From Tomocerus qinae (lineage: Eukaryota; Arthropoda; Collembola; Entomobryomorpha; Tomoceridae): 64,000 nt of DNA. The stretch is from contig CM034547.1 in assembly GCA_020055645.1 (NCBI GenBank), forward strand, positions 37,365,909 to 37,429,908, read 5' to 3'. A program made the translations under genes and the position numbers. A model generated the notes under the pieces. It was not told the DNA's origin and ran no database searches. It saw only the letters and a list, made by a program, of their open reading frames with translations. This document shows positions 8,580 to 27,072 of the stretch, piece after piece. Every line of letters starts with the position of its first letter. Position 1 is the stretch's first letter.

Positions 8580-10942
8580 GTACTCTCTGGGATCTTCTTA
8601 CTAACGCGGGAAAAAGCCAAGACAAGGCGCCTCGCTCACTTTAACCTTTCATATTACTAAGCATACGTACTCATATTCAACATAGTAAAGCAATAATGAA
8701 TTCTCATAGGGAATGCTTTACTTTGTTTTATTAATTAAAAATAGTAAAAGTGGTTGAAAAAATTCGATTTTTTTAAAATGTAGAGAATTTTTTCCTCTAT
8801 TTTATGACATTAAAAGCTAATTTTTATATAGAGATCCCACTAGGTACCAAGCGTTGGAACGTGTCACATTTATTAGGATTTTTGAAAACAATCAACAATC
8901 AATTCAAGATAAGATTCATGAATGATTACAATTAGTTCAACAGATTTTTTCATTTCTGGGATAACTTTATTAATTAGAACCATCCCTTTGAATTATTACT
9001 TATCATTGTCATTATCATATTCAATTAATTAATTGTAAAATGCATTACTAGCTAGCTCTAGGAATAGAGTAGTAGCAGTAGCATACATACAGACAAATAC
9101 AACGAATTTAATAGTTGACAGTAGAGTAGATTACACAACAATACAATAAAACACACTTTCTTTTCTACTGTACCTTTCCTTTTTTACATTTTGCAAGATT
9201 TTAACTATGCGTTCAAAAACTGTAGACAAATATTATATCCACTCGAAAATTATTTAATCATGGGATGTGTTAAACTGTTTTACTAACATTATTAATAAGC
9301 ACTAGATTATTACCAGTCTAGTTTTTCTAAGTAAGAGGAGAAATACATGCATATTTTTACGTATTATATGTAGATAGACATAATATTGTAAATTGTATTG
9401 TATTGTAATAAATAATTTGGTAGTGTTCGTTTATAGATATTGGTATATTAATAGTTTTTATCATCCGTGACAGACATTAGATGAAAATATATATATTTTG
9501 ATTAAACACAGTACATTAATATTTTACTAACATCGTTAGTCTGACTAGTATTTAGTACTTGATTGATATACAATTGGTACATAGAATATAGAACTTGCTA
9601 AAGACATTTGTCCAGTTCAACACACGGCGGCACACAACATTTTCACTTAAAAACTTTTCAGTGTGACAAGACAATAAACAATTAATAAACATTATTATGG
9701 CAAAATGACAACACAAAACAACGTACGTTAAGTACTAATACATAAATATTTTATCGCTGTCAAAGCAAAACCCACATATAATAATATTATTTTATAACCG
9801 TACATTCATCAATTATCAGTACTAGTATTATAGTACACATTACACATGGTACAGAAAAGACACCAATTAATTAAAATGCCCTATACAAAAGCACAGTAAA
9901 CACAAAATACATAAATCATTTTTACACAGGGTAATTAATGTCAATTATTAATATGATATTGAATCTCCGAAAAATATTTTGAATATTAGCTGCTCCATTG
10001 AAACTCCGACATTCACAAAAAAATTCATTCGTGATGCATCGAAAATTATGGAAGTTTCAACGGGGAAACTAAGTCCCACATGACAGGGGATTATTATATT
10101 TTTAATGGTTAAAATCAATTTTAGTAACATAAAACATATTAATAGAGAGAGAGAGACAACGGGCACGGCACCTAATAAATACATGCATTGACCTGCCAGC
10201 TTTGACGACTACCAAGATATAAGATGCCTCAATAGTTTCTTTCCGCAGTTTCAAACTCAGGTTGCTATAATATCATTAAATCAGACCTAACAGGGCAGAG
10301 CAGAACTAATATACAATCCGCAATAGTTAATAAACTTTAAAAAAATATAGTCACCTATTTATATACCATTGCACAGCAAATGAACAAACATAACACAAAT
10401 TTTAATTATCTTGCTCCCTTGTCAATAGGATTGATACCAGTAGTAGCAGTAGTAAGCATAAAACGTATGATATACGAGAGAAACAGCTAGCAACAATAAA
10501 GTAATAAATTAATCGGGTAATAAGTAACATTTATGGTAATATCAATGTACAATGTATTAAATGCCAGCTACAAGCCTTTTTGAACTGTATTTACAATTGG
10601 TTTAGTTAGGTATAGGCATTGGGTAAGGTAAGTCACATAGTCATAGTCATATAATAATTACATCAATAATTAATACCATTACGCAGCAGACGCAGAGATT
10701 AGCAATATAAATTAGAGACAATTACTAGAAAGAGCATTACAGTTTCACTTCCTTTAAAATCAGCAGCAATAATCCATTCTTGGTATTACGACCATTGTAC
10801 ACGGTGATTATGTTACAACACTTCGTAACAACCATATTCGTTGCAATATAATTGGTTGGCCATTTGCTTTTAGAATGTATGACCACTAGCAAATAAAAAT
10901 AACGCTTATATCGGTTGAGGTATGGTAGATCATCTCTACATT
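8580..10942. other. AT-rich stretch with no gene recognised
   Basis: No splice-bounded coding segment was recognised on either strand. Part of it may be the 3' untranslated region of the minus-strand gene that ends at 10943, since that frame terminates there, but no poly(A) signal could be tied to it with confidence. Confidence 0.45.
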
Positions 10943-13195
10943 TTAGGAGAAAGCTGACTGGACAGAAAAGGATGGACTATCTGGTCGTCTACTCTCGTTC
11001 ACAAAAATAGCAGAAGGCAGGGATTCATCGCTGTCTCCTAAAGAAAGAGACGGGGCGTACATCATGACACTGGCGAATGAGGAACGAAGAGACGGAGTAA
11101 TATCTTCTGACTGGGCCAATGGTGCCATCCGAGCTAATTGGTTACTTTGCGGACCACAACCGTGACTTGAAAAATGCCTAGGTTTATAATGAGATTGAGG
11201 TTGGTATAAATACGACGGATAAGAATGATTTGGTTTTTCATGAACTTCGCGTTGGTTCGATTTTTGTGGATTCATTGCAATCGATCTGTAAGTCAAAAAG
11301 ATACATCAAGATATTTTTTATAAACATAAATACTTGAATAATCCTATTATAAATAAGAATTTCCATAACCACATATGAGTTTTGATTTGTTTCTAAGCTT
11401 GTCTCTGCACAGAAATTCAGCCAATGATGTCATTTCAAATGACAGACGATCGAAAAAATTGAGGTTGAGGGTTATGGGGCATCAAAGTGGTATTACACTG
11501 CCCAACTCATTTTCTCAGCAATCGCTATCAAAAACAATTTATACAATAGCAAAGCCCAAAGGAAATACGAATTAATTATTCAGAAATAATTCTAAATTCG
11601 CTTGGGCATTTTGTTGCTGGGTTTCGTAATCTAGAAACCGTCTCGGCTGCGACCACAAGGTTGCTGGGAAAATGAGGTGAACAATTTTGCGCATTGTATT
11701 TATAAGGACCCCCGTAACAAGCATCCCCAATTTTTCAGAAATCTGGCATTAGGAATTACAAGCTAAAGATTTGCGTGACGGGAGGAGACACGGTTTAAAA
11801 GAAGTCAGAATTCGTATTCGTATGAGGTTTTGGAAATTCGGATTTATAATGGAGTTATTCATACATGTGTATAATGTGTATGTTAACTAACATGGAGCGA
11901 GATTAGTCAGGAACTATAAGTATATTGTTGAAATAATGAAAACGTAATTACCAAGTTTTGTTACATGAGAGAGGATTATAAAATGCATTTAAATTTGCAG
12001 TTTCAAGCCTTCGCAAAAGGATGCAAAACAATTCTTGGGTCACTCGCACCAGAGCTTGAAGACGTCACTCCATTCTCTGAACTCAAATGTAACCGTTCAG
12101 ACGGGTCTTCAGTTCTAAGTAAGTTTTCACACGACACAACATGCATTTCAGGTCAATATTGACAAACGATTATTGTAGGTTTTAGTAGGAATTAATCTCA
12201 AAGATTTTAAAGCGGATTAAAAGGACTAACTAGACTTAAGTTTACAATGGTTAAATTAACAAAAAACACATCTGTAAGCAATTTAACAAAGCTTACCCTT
12301 CCTTAGCTTCATTAGCCATTAATTTAGCCCTTTCTTCAAAACTTTCTCCATTAGGATTTCCGCTATGGTCGTAGCCAATTTCAGTTACCGGATCGTACTG
12401 TGCTGAGACTGGTTGCCCATGGCCATTGTCACTTGTTAGTAGATTTGCACCCTGATTTGTCTACAGTCACAGAAAATACAGAAATATTAACTTAGGACAT
12501 TTGGTTGATATAATGCGAATCTAATTTTTAGAAAATTCTAAATGAACTAAACACTATATTAAAAACTTAGATATGATAGTGTTGTGTTATTTAATAATTT
12601 AATTATAAGTTTACTGAGTAATAACCATTTAAGTTACATACTAAGCTAAGTACAAGTTACAGAGTTACAATTACCTGTCCATTGTGCAGTCTTGGTTTGG
12701 TAACATTTCTAATGACGCTTCTTGATGTGATTGGGTAGCAAAAAGACCTTGGGTTTCGTAATTTGCAATAGCAGAAAAGTAAAGCAATACCAAGAATTGA
12801 AAGAATGATTCCCAAAACCGGAATAAACCAGCTAGATGACGGATTGTCTATAAAAAGTTTTTTAATGTCATTTAATTAGGTAATTTGGTAAAATCTTATC
12901 TTTGTCATGTAAAAAATGAGCAACGTTTGGTATGTTGTGAGTCGTGAGCTACAGAGACTAAGTCAAAATTACCAATATTATTCATTTCATTTTCGCCGTA
13001 ATAATGCTGATTATAGATCCCAATTACAATGACGATGAGGCCAAGGCCAAGAATGAGGCTTCCGCAAACCAGAATAGTCAACTGAAACCACCGTGAACTT
13101 GTAATAGGGGGCGAAACCATTTCCGAAAGATTCCAGGGGCGACGCGAGGAAGATTCATAACTTATGGTTGTGGAATTGTACACAGAATCCGCCAT
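10943..13195 (-). CDS. Unrecognised two-transmembrane protein, long form
   Basis: Exons on the minus strand are 13195-12925, 12847-12675, 12460-12297 and 11285-10943. All junctions are gt/ag and the joined frame is 951 nt (316 residues). The start is the ATG of MADSVYNSTT. One hydrophobic segment follows an RWFQ at about residues 37-58 (LTILVCGSLILGLGLIVIVI), and a second begins WFIPVLGIILSILGIALLFC (about 97-118), followed by KLRNPRSF. The region after the second segment is hydrophilic and contains SAQYDPVTEIGYDHSG. The last exon adds about 114 Ser/Pro/Gln-rich residues (HYKPRHFSSHGCGPQSNQ; SPSFSVQSAFS at the end). Both termini would lie on the same side of the membrane. I do not recognise the family; the layout recalls small two-pass TMEM proteins. 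Confidence 0.72.
12003..12114 (-). CDS. Alternative terminal exon (short form) of the two-transmembrane gene
   Basis: Read on the minus strand, an acceptor (ACTTACTTAG) precedes 12114 and the frame runs TEDPSERLHLSSENGVTSS to HPFAKA and a TGA at 12005-12003. Exon 12460-12297 ends with two bases of a codon (GG), and both this exon and 11285-10943 begin with the single base needed. Either can therefore be the last coding exon: with this one the product is 239 residues. I saw no internal donor that would keep frame to the downstream exon, so the two look mutually exclusive. Confidence is limited because the exon is short and rests on splice signals and phase alone. Confidence 0.55.
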
Positions 13196-13780
13196 TGTGA
13201 TTAACTTTTACCAGTCACTAGCAAATCAAGAATTGAATATTAACCTACGACTGATTACACCGATTATATCAAACTTGATTAAAAGCACCATTTGTCCGAG
13301 TTCGGTAAACATATGCGAATTGTGATGTGATTATCGTCAATATACATTACATGTAACAAACGGTCTTTTTTACCTATTTCATTTTATTTCGAAAATATTT
13401 TATAGTGCCAAGGACGGATGATTTTTACGAAATTGAAACAATTCATTAATTCATTCGTTACATACATTTATGATGGATATGGAGATAATAATCATATATC
13501 CGCTCAAGTGCCAAGTAAGGGCAAGTAGAAAGACTTTTTGATTATGGTCCACATCTTGCATTAGAAAATCTTTTACACATATTTCGGTCATTTCAAAGTT
13601 ATGTTTCACTTTAACTAGCATTTGCATAGAAAAATATTCAATTAACTTACCTCTGTTACTTTGACTTGATGTTGGTAAGGAGTACGGAAAGGTACATACT
13701 GAATGAAATTGCTACTTCATATTTGTAACATCTGGTTATTCTGGTTATTTTGCACGAAATTTCCAAGTTTTATGAAAGTT
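13196..13780 (-). other. Probable 5' untranslated region of the two-transmembrane gene
   Basis: On the minus strand a consensus donor (AACAGAG followed by GTAAGTTAAT) begins its intron at 13650. An acceptor (TTGATTTGCTAG) lies about 30 bp upstream of the ATG at 13195. This predicts a non-coding exon starting somewhere above 13651. The upstream limit is not visible from sequence. Confidence 0.4.
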
Positions 13781-14402
13781 AGATGCTTTCGTCCGTACTG
13801 CGCGTACGTATATTTGTCTTTCTATCGTCAGACGTAGGTTGCCTACAAAATAAAAGCACATTTAGATATTATATGGTAGACCTACATATGACATTTAGTG
13901 CAATCAATCACATCCATCAACAAAATATTTTGAAGCAGAGAATAACGGCAACATTGACAATCTTCGTAAAAATTATTTTACACCTAATCAAACAGTGCAT
14001 CTGACGGATACATAGATATAGATGACAGATAAGTAAAAGTTGAAAGTATTCAATAACTGAAATTGTAAAAACTTTTATTTTTACCCAGCCAAAAAATGTG
14101 TTCAGTTCCGTTCCGTCATCCGTTATTCGTTCCACTTATTTAGTGTATATTTTTAATAATATTTTCGCTTACTGATGACTTATGGTGAACTGAACCAACT
14201 TACCACTGATACTGATTCCGTGCTTTGAAATTCAAAATCAGATCTAATCTTAAAAGAGACCGTCCATCGCTCTCTCTCTCTAAGTTCACTTTTGTGATTT
14301 GTGTTGTTTTGTTTGCAAAGAATATGATACCCATTCATTCAATTCACGCAGCTTCCTTACTATTTCGTACACTACTCACTCACTCACTTACAACTTACAC
14401 AC

Positions 14403-14515
14403 AATACATAAAGAAATGTTTTCAATAATGTACCCCAACATGACCCCAACGCATAACTTCATGTGCTAAATTTTAGAACATGGAGGTATGCGTTGGGGTA
14501 CATTATTAAAAACAT
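14403..14515. repeat. Foldback element, GTACCCCAA family, copy 2
   Basis: The palindrome has a left arm AATGTTTTCAATAATGTACC with CCAACGCATAACTTCATGTG and a right arm GGAGGTATGCGTTGGGGTAC with ATTATTAAAAACATT. It shares the arm and loop sequence (TTCATGTGCTAAATTT) with the palindrome at 1108-1208, 13 kb away. Confidence 0.75.
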
Positions 14516-14676
14516 TAACAGAGAAAGCAACCGCACCATTTTTACGTTTCTTAAGAGGTGGGCACCATATCGTTCACACAATCCACGGCACGGCAAGAAG
14601 TGCACTGCAGTGCCCGCCCTGATGGTCATGTCTCTATGTATAGTGTATAGTCCATGCTGCAGCGTATAAAATATTT

Positions 14677-14800
14677 GTACCCCAAATACCTTCGTATGTA
14701 TTTAGTACATAATTGAAAAAGTTAATTTATAAATATTTACTTTGGTACCTTCGTAAGTAAAGTTTAGAAAGTACATGAAAGTATGCGCTGGGGTACATAA
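14677..14800. repeat. Foldback element, GTACCCCAA family, diverged relative
   Basis: TGTACCCCAAATACCTTCGT at the left and GTATGCGCTGGGGTACATAA at the right form the outer ends. The inner part holds TACCTTCGTA twice. The resemblance to the other two copies is limited to the ends, so membership is likely but not certain. Confidence 0.5.
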
Positions 14801-15950
14801 ATGAAAGCGTTATTGGTTATTTACTCATCCTACAACGAAATAACACTATTCCGTCTTCTATTATACAGAATAATTGCTATTTTGTCAAAAATGACACCAA
14901 TTGCTAATGCTAAACTGAACTTTAGTTCACATTTAAATCTCTTATCTAAAAATCACATTATGATTTATTTTGCCTTCCTTGCCTTTCACTACTTCAATGG
15001 TACATTCTTGTTAATGATATCCAACGGTGAAAGTACATAATTTACAAAACTTTCTCCTGAACCCTACTTGATTCCTGTAACTGTGTGTACGTAGTCAAAT
15101 CAAAATCAAAGCTTGTTTTTCGATTTATTTTTTTAGAACTACTGTAGCTTGTGGCTTGTAGTTTCTGCCCATCTCAGTCTGCCTATGAGAATCGGACAGA
15201 TTCGGTATACGCGTCGAATCATCGGACGTCGTGATGCCCGTGATGGGTATAATATTGTAGTTTCTCTTCTCATTCGATTCAAAAGGATGACTTGGTTAGC
15301 ACACAATTAAAATAATCCCCGTGCGAGAATATCAATCTGACAGATGATAGCCAAGGGACAATTGGGCCAGATAAATATGTCAAAATAGATACCCTTTTCT
15401 TCGATGCTAAGGTTCTATATCATGGCTAGTCGAAAAGATGGTTAACCCTACAGTAACCTGTACCGAGGAGTTGGCAATAGGCCCGTTTTTGCGGCCTGCG
15501 CCCTGGACGGCATATCTTATCTATAGTATGTCGTCCACCTCTTATAACAGAACAGAACAGAATATTTACTCAAAGACATTTTCACAGAAATAACTAATTG
15601 CAGCCTGAGCTAGCCGCTTTTATTCTTCTTTCTTCATGAATACAAGGCGTTTATCATGTCTACAATAGTGAGTCAATGTGTGTACTATACAACGACAACA
15701 AGTACAACATAATAATTTAAATATATCAACATAATAACTTAATTGCAACACCATACATAAATACAATAAACAATAGTGTTACGAAAATTTTAGAAACTAC
15801 TCATTAAATGAAATTTCATTTCCATATTTTTCGCATTACTAAACTGGACTATGACTACATATGAGACTGGAATAAGTTACTAATTAATTGATAATAAAAG
15901 TTTGCATAATTTCTTAAGTGATATATTTGTTCATTGATCTCTTGTCATAG

Positions 15951-21718
<5,768 letters not shown>

Positions 21719-21889
21719 TTAACAGCAGTTAAGCATTTTCTGTATCATTACTGTCAAGTCAGCTGGTAACTTGGAAAAGTAGTGAAACAAGCCTACCCAC
21801 AACCTACTGACTGTAATGACCTATACGATCAAGATAATAGTCTATTTTATTTTATTTTAATGTTTAATAATAATTATACGATTGGTAAA

Positions 21890-22340
21890 AGATTAAAACT
21901 GGACTAGGACTAGAAAGGCGAAGAGACGACTGCATGATGATCACTTTCAGATTCCAGGAGTTGAATGCAACCTCGTCAACGGACATAAATATTCAATATT
22001 GGTTGGTGACCACGATTTCCGGATTTTACAATTAGACCCCAGGGAGAGGGAAGACCCCACTAGGCCATTATACAAATAAAACAGTTTCGTAGTCAGTAGT
22101 ATCGTCTGCCGTTGATTGAAAGACAAAACGATCGACTGGTGTGTGAATGAGATCGGTGCTTTTTTCACAAAGGGGTTGCTTTTTCGATGGAGGTATAGAA
22201 AACAATCATTTAATTTACAAAACGAAAACACCTTTGAATATAATCAGCAACAATCGGGTTTAACGACAAACCCAATAATTTATTTATCCGACAGACAAGA
22301 AGATAGAATTTATTTGAAAGTTGTGAAAACATCTGATTGA
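21890..22340 (+). other. Unexplained coding-like patch
   Basis: Two plus-strand open segments in different frames read more like protein than the surrounding DNA. The first, about 21893-22078, contains RRLHDDHFQIPGVECNLVNG and then HKYSILVGDHDFRILQLDP before a stop. The second, 22116-22340, contains KDKTIDWCVNEIGAFFTKG and ends NPIIYLSDRQEDRIYLKVV plus KTSD. They could be exons of a small gene sharing a divergent promoter with Miro, or a decayed gene. I found no donor/acceptor pair that joins them convincingly, and I do not recognise the family. Confidence 0.25.
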
Positions 22341-22891
22341 AATACGTAAAGATTAGTTACTAAATAGTTTGACTTTATTCATACAGATAGTGCTCATGAC
22401 GCGACCGATGAAACACGACTACACAAACGTTCTTCAAGTCCCCTTCCTTAAAAAGTTCAAACTTGATTGTTGATCTGATCATGAATTTTTAGTTTTAATA
22501 AAACACAAGAATAACATCGTAAACTTTTCAGATGTAAAAATTCCATCAACATACTATGGTTAAAAATTAATATGCTAGAGAAAACTGTAATAATGTATAA
22601 AATTTTAAAAAGTTCCATAATTTAAATCCCACCTTTCAGAATTCAGACTACTCAGAATTTAGACTAAGCTGAATTGCAGTTCAATTTATTTAATATTATT
22701 GTGATGATATAATTTTAAATGTAATTAAATATCTCTTTTAGGCCAAAATAAAGAAAAGTTTTATTTTTATGTCAAGTGAAGTGCAGTGCACAGTCTCAGT
22801 GCACCTGTCACCTGTTATAGTTACAGTTTGTATACTAATTGACTCATTCGAACTTTGCGTTTCACGTTGTAAGTACGAATGAGTTACTACA

Positions 22892-23436
22892 GGCCCCTAT
22901 TTCACAATAATTACAAGTCTACAACTACAAACTTGTAGAATTGTAGTTTGTAAACAACAAATACTTGTCATATGCGTTTCATGAAATTTTTAGGAATTTC
23001 GTTGACAAGTCACAAATACTTGTAAATTGTAGCAACACTTGTAACTGTTCACTATGGTTACATTGCAATTGTTGATCATCTAGTATTCACCTCGGGTAAT
23101 TTATCTCCTATTAACTTACTAGTCACCTAGGTGACAGTTGACTGCTCAATACATTTTCAATCAAATGTGTGCCTCAGTATGGAGTTACAATGAGGCGATG
23201 GAGGTCTAGGGCACTGTAGAATTTGTAGCTACAAGTCCTACAATTTACACAAACTTGTGAAAACAAAAGATGGTAATGAAAACAATCTTTGACAATTCAA
23301 TCATTACAATTGTAATTACAAGTGAATTTAATTGTAAATGTGACAAATTGTAAGTTTCTTTGTGAAACAAAAATGACACATGTTTGTCGACAACTACTTG
23401 TACTTGTAGACTTGTAATCATTGTGAAATAGGGCCC
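22892..23436. mobile_element. MITE with GGGCCCTATTTCACAAT ends
   Basis: The left end reads GGCCCCTATTTCACAATAAT and continues TACAAGTCTACAA. The right end is its inverted counterpart, TTGTAGACTTGTAATCATTG followed by TGAAATAGGGCCC. The 545 bp between are built from repeated CTACAA/ACTTGTA motifs that add more inverted pairing. No transposase frame is present. Target duplication was not identifiable, so the superfamily stays open. Confidence 0.75.
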
Positions 23437-24078
23437 GGACGTGCTCCAAATTTTGTCTCCGGGAGACATTCTGTCCCCAACTTGTTCTCGACTTTCCCGT
23501 TGTATAATAAAGGAAATCCCCCTTATCGCTGACTACATCTTACGTTTTATTTTCGAAAATAAGTCACCTTGATTAGCGGCTTATCAAAATGAAGACAAAG
23601 TGAAAGTTAACGCTCGCAGTATCTTGGCCACCTTCAGTAGGGTTCGTCCCAGGTCCCAGATCCATAGGCAATGTTTTTGCCAAGTTTAGTCGAAATCCTC
23701 GCAAATCCTGCAATGTCTTCAAAAGTTATCATGTAAACAATCGAACGGACAGACTGTGTGGTTGTATAAGCTCGCTTACTCAGGCGAGCTAAAAAATTAA
23801 ATAGCAAACCACATCAAAAATTACAAAAATTCAAATTTCGCCTGTAGGTGAGGCTGACTCGTCGATGGGCAAAACATTGATAAAATTAAATAGTTTTTGG
23901 AGTGGGAGCATAAATGCATGGGAATTTGACAAACTCGTCTCTTTCTCTGTTCTATGAAAAGATAAAAGAAATTGGGCTACAATGCCCACTTTTGTGCTAT
24001 ATTTTTTCAGCTACTACATTTTGAAATCAATCGGTTGCCCCAAATTGCACGTTGCTAAGCAACCGTATCAGGCAGCCT

Positions 24079-24455
24079 TAAGTATGGACTCCACAAATAC
24101 ATAGCAACCACAAGGAAGTAACAAAATGCATGTTAAAACTGTCGTTACATTTGGCGAAATTCCTCCCGAACCAAGCAGTTGATTATGATGGTACTTACAG
24201 ATTTGGAATCCAGGAATATCCACTAACAGATTCTATAATTCAGATGCCATTTAATCTTTTAAAGGAACAATATCAAACATCAGAATTATAGAATCTGTTA
24301 CTGGATATTCCTGGATTCCAAAAATGTAAGTCCCATAAAATTCGGGCTTATCCTTCGGGAAGAATAAAGCAAAATGTAAAACATTTTTTACATGCATTTA
24401 GATAGGCCAGTGTGACTGTGGTTGCTATGCAGGCGTTTTTGGAGTCCCTCCTTAA
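24079..24455. mobile_element. Nested foldback element
   Basis: The outer inverted arms are TTAAGTATGGACTCCACAAA with CATAGCAACCACA at 24079-24112 and the complement at about 24417-24455 (TGTGGTTGCTATGC ... GGAGTCCCTCCTTAA). Inside lies a second, stronger palindrome with arms 24191-24241 and 24283-24333, each about 50 bp (AATCCAGGAATATCC, AGATTCTATAATTC). The inner palindrome may be an insertion into the outer element or part of one composite foldback. Confidence 0.7.
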
Positions 24456-25088
24456 TTGTAACTTGTAACACTTCCATGCGTGTGGCGTGTAAGCTTGTAG
24501 CATAGTCATGTAAAATGTGTGTAATGTATGTTTCGTGGTGATCCTTGAACTTGCCCGGCCACCTTTAAATTGTTTGTAGACAACCTTTGAACGAAACGAA
24601 ACTATTGACTTTTTGAGACCGAGTATTCTACTTTCTATTGATGACTATTATAGTATAGAAATAAAGCGAACTATATTTTAGAAAATATCAAATTGCTAGT
24701 AAAAATTTGGAAGTTATTAATTGTATATAAATACACTCAGTATAAGTAGAACGGTGATTTTGGCTTGAACTTTGGCCGTGAATAAAGCAATTGGATAAAC
24801 TAAAATCATTAGTAGACAGTTACTATTTACGCAACCAAGTTAATACTGCTGACTGCTTGCCAGTGAGGAGGTTAGTAACTCGTTATTGGTACCATCAATT
24901 AATTGATTAATCGTTTCATAGTATAGATATGCACATAAATTATAAGGATAAGTAATAAATATTTTACGATTTTGAATAGTAGCAAAAGTTAACTTCTTTC
25001 AATGTCATTCAACTTGATATTAATTATCAATTAGATTAGGTCTAATTAATTTTAATTTATCTGACTTAATTCTTACTAGTGTTAAAGA

Positions 25089-27072
25089 ATGAGTTCAGAA
25101 GCAGATGGAAGTGGAACAGAACAAAACAGTCTACCCGTGTCTCGTGATGACTCATTTTTCAGCCTTTCATCCCCCACCACTGCTAACAATTCAATGTATT
25201 TTACTGCTGCAGAATCCCTTACAGCTGAAAACAAAAACCAGGGAGTAGACGTAGAAAATGAGGAGCAAACTGATAAAGAGAAGAATAAGGAAAGTGAGAG
25301 TGGAAGTTTAAATAATGGGGACGATAATTGGTCGTCTGCTGGAAGCTCCATGACGTTAGCCGAAGCTGAAAGCTTACAAAGCTACTCCATTTCTGAGGAA
25401 GAATATGACATTGAAAACGGAAGTATTTCTTCTGAGAATGGGATTGTCAAAGTTAAAGTAAAGGAGGATGTTTCTAAAATTTGTCATGATATTGCCGAAT
25501 CAGAAGGACTTGATTCTGAGAAAAAGGAGCTCATTTTACTTGCTGCTATTAACTGTTTTGAGGACTTAAGGACCTTAGCTGTTGCAGAAAAGGGCTTATT
25601 ATCGAGTAAATTGACATTTATTCCGTACTCTATATGCTATTTTATAACTAACTATTACTTTATATTACTATATTTCTACTAAGAGACTTGGTATAATTTT
25701 TTCAAAAACCGTATATAGATTCCTTGAGAAAGATAGTGTGGCCACTTCTGCTGAATATTTCCAAAAAGGAAATTGATCGCAAAGAGCATAAACATTTGTC
25801 CAAAAAGTTCCCTAAGGTCTCGGAGCAAATTCAGAATTTAGTAAGTAGTTTTAATACCTAAATAATAATTTTTGCTTGTACTTATATACATATACCCCAT
25901 ACCATATTATATTGGTTCAGTTGGTGACATTCTTCGTGCCTGGTTGGTTTGAGTAGCAATCGCTGTGGTAATTAAAGGTGTCATTCTAGGTGAATTTGGA
26001 CGTGGCGAGAGTTCTGAAGCGTTTTCCTCCTGGTCTTTCCGATCCACAGCAAGATCATTTGCAAACCCACTTAAATAATTTGATATGCTCTTGTTTAGAA
26101 AAAAATCCCTCTGCATATTACTACCAGGGATTCCATGATATTTCTTTGACGTTCCTTCTAGTCTGTATGTCCCAAAGTGCTCCGTATTTGTCGTACCTTT
26201 GCGTAAACCGCATGATTGAGACTTGTTTAGCCCCCTATATGGAAAAAACAATGGACACAACACACGAACTAATTCATGTCATTTTTGCGCTGATTGAAAA
26301 AGAAGACGAGGCACTGTATAAAAAAATTGTGATTGATTCTAAATGTCCCGTGGCATTCAGCCTTGCATGGGTTCTGACTTGGTTTTCTCACACGCTGCCG
26401 CATGATACAGATGTATTTCGTGAGTCAAAGTTTAAACCCGTATTTCATATTTTTATTACATATTTACACTTTTGAAAATATTTTGTCATTATTCATGTTT
26501 TGATGATGTGCATAGGTCTATATGACTTCATTTTGGGTTCCATGCACATTGTTACTCCATCATGTCTAGCTCCAGTGTTCATATCTGCTGCTCTTGTTCT
26601 AAGAAGTTCTGATGAAATAAAGGAGACCGTTAAGGAGGCCGATATTGCTCCTATGCATATGGCACTGTCGGAGTTGCCGAAAAAGTTAAATTCTCTGGAA
26701 CCGTGGCTTGCAGACAGTTTGAATCTAATGAAAAAATACTCTGGAAGTGAGGAAATGTTGATAAAACGAGCTATAGAAATCAAGGACATGCAAAACGAGC
26801 TATGGAACGAAGATACTAACAACAATAGAAACAGAAATCCGCGACCACGAAACACGAACATAATAGTATCGATAGGAAAGTTTTTGTTTGTTAAACACCG
26901 TTGGATGACAATGGCAATCGTAGCTCTTGGTGCAGCATACCTTATTCAGGCTAAGTACGGAAATAATAGTCATAGTTTAAGGGCTCTAAGGATAGCCGTT
27001 GAAAGATTTACTCCTCGTTCGTTAAAATGGGCAGTTAAAGGATTAGTTCATGACGATGACCCAGATAAGTGA
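25089..27072 (+). CDS. TBC1D20: TBC1D20, Rab GTPase-activating protein
   Basis: Exons 25089-25605, 25719-25840, 25990-26419 and 26516-27072 join in frame to 1,626 nt (541 residues). TBC1D20 is a membrane-anchored GAP for Rab1 and acts in ER-to-Golgi traffic; in vertebrates it also cooperates in Rab18 control. The TBC domain spans about 165-400: LRTLAVAEKGLLSS, KIVWPLLLNIS, the arginine-finger box NLDVARVLKRFPPG (Arg at about 220), the glutamine-finger box YYYQGFHD (Gln at about 259), SLAWVLTWFSH and RLYDFILGS. A C-terminal hydrophobic anchor begins MTMAIVALGAAYLI. The first 130 or so residues are acidic, Ser/Glu/Asn-rich and longer than in the human protein (about 403 residues in total). The start is the first ATG of the open frame. 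Confidence 0.94.

Larger units (their letters stand above)
13781..15950. other. Intergenic region between two minus-strand genes
   Basis: Apart from the two foldback elements listed separately (14403-14515, 14677-14800), no feature was recognised. It should contain the promoter of the two-transmembrane gene at its left and the Miro 3' untranslated region at its right (below 15951). Confidence 0.45.
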
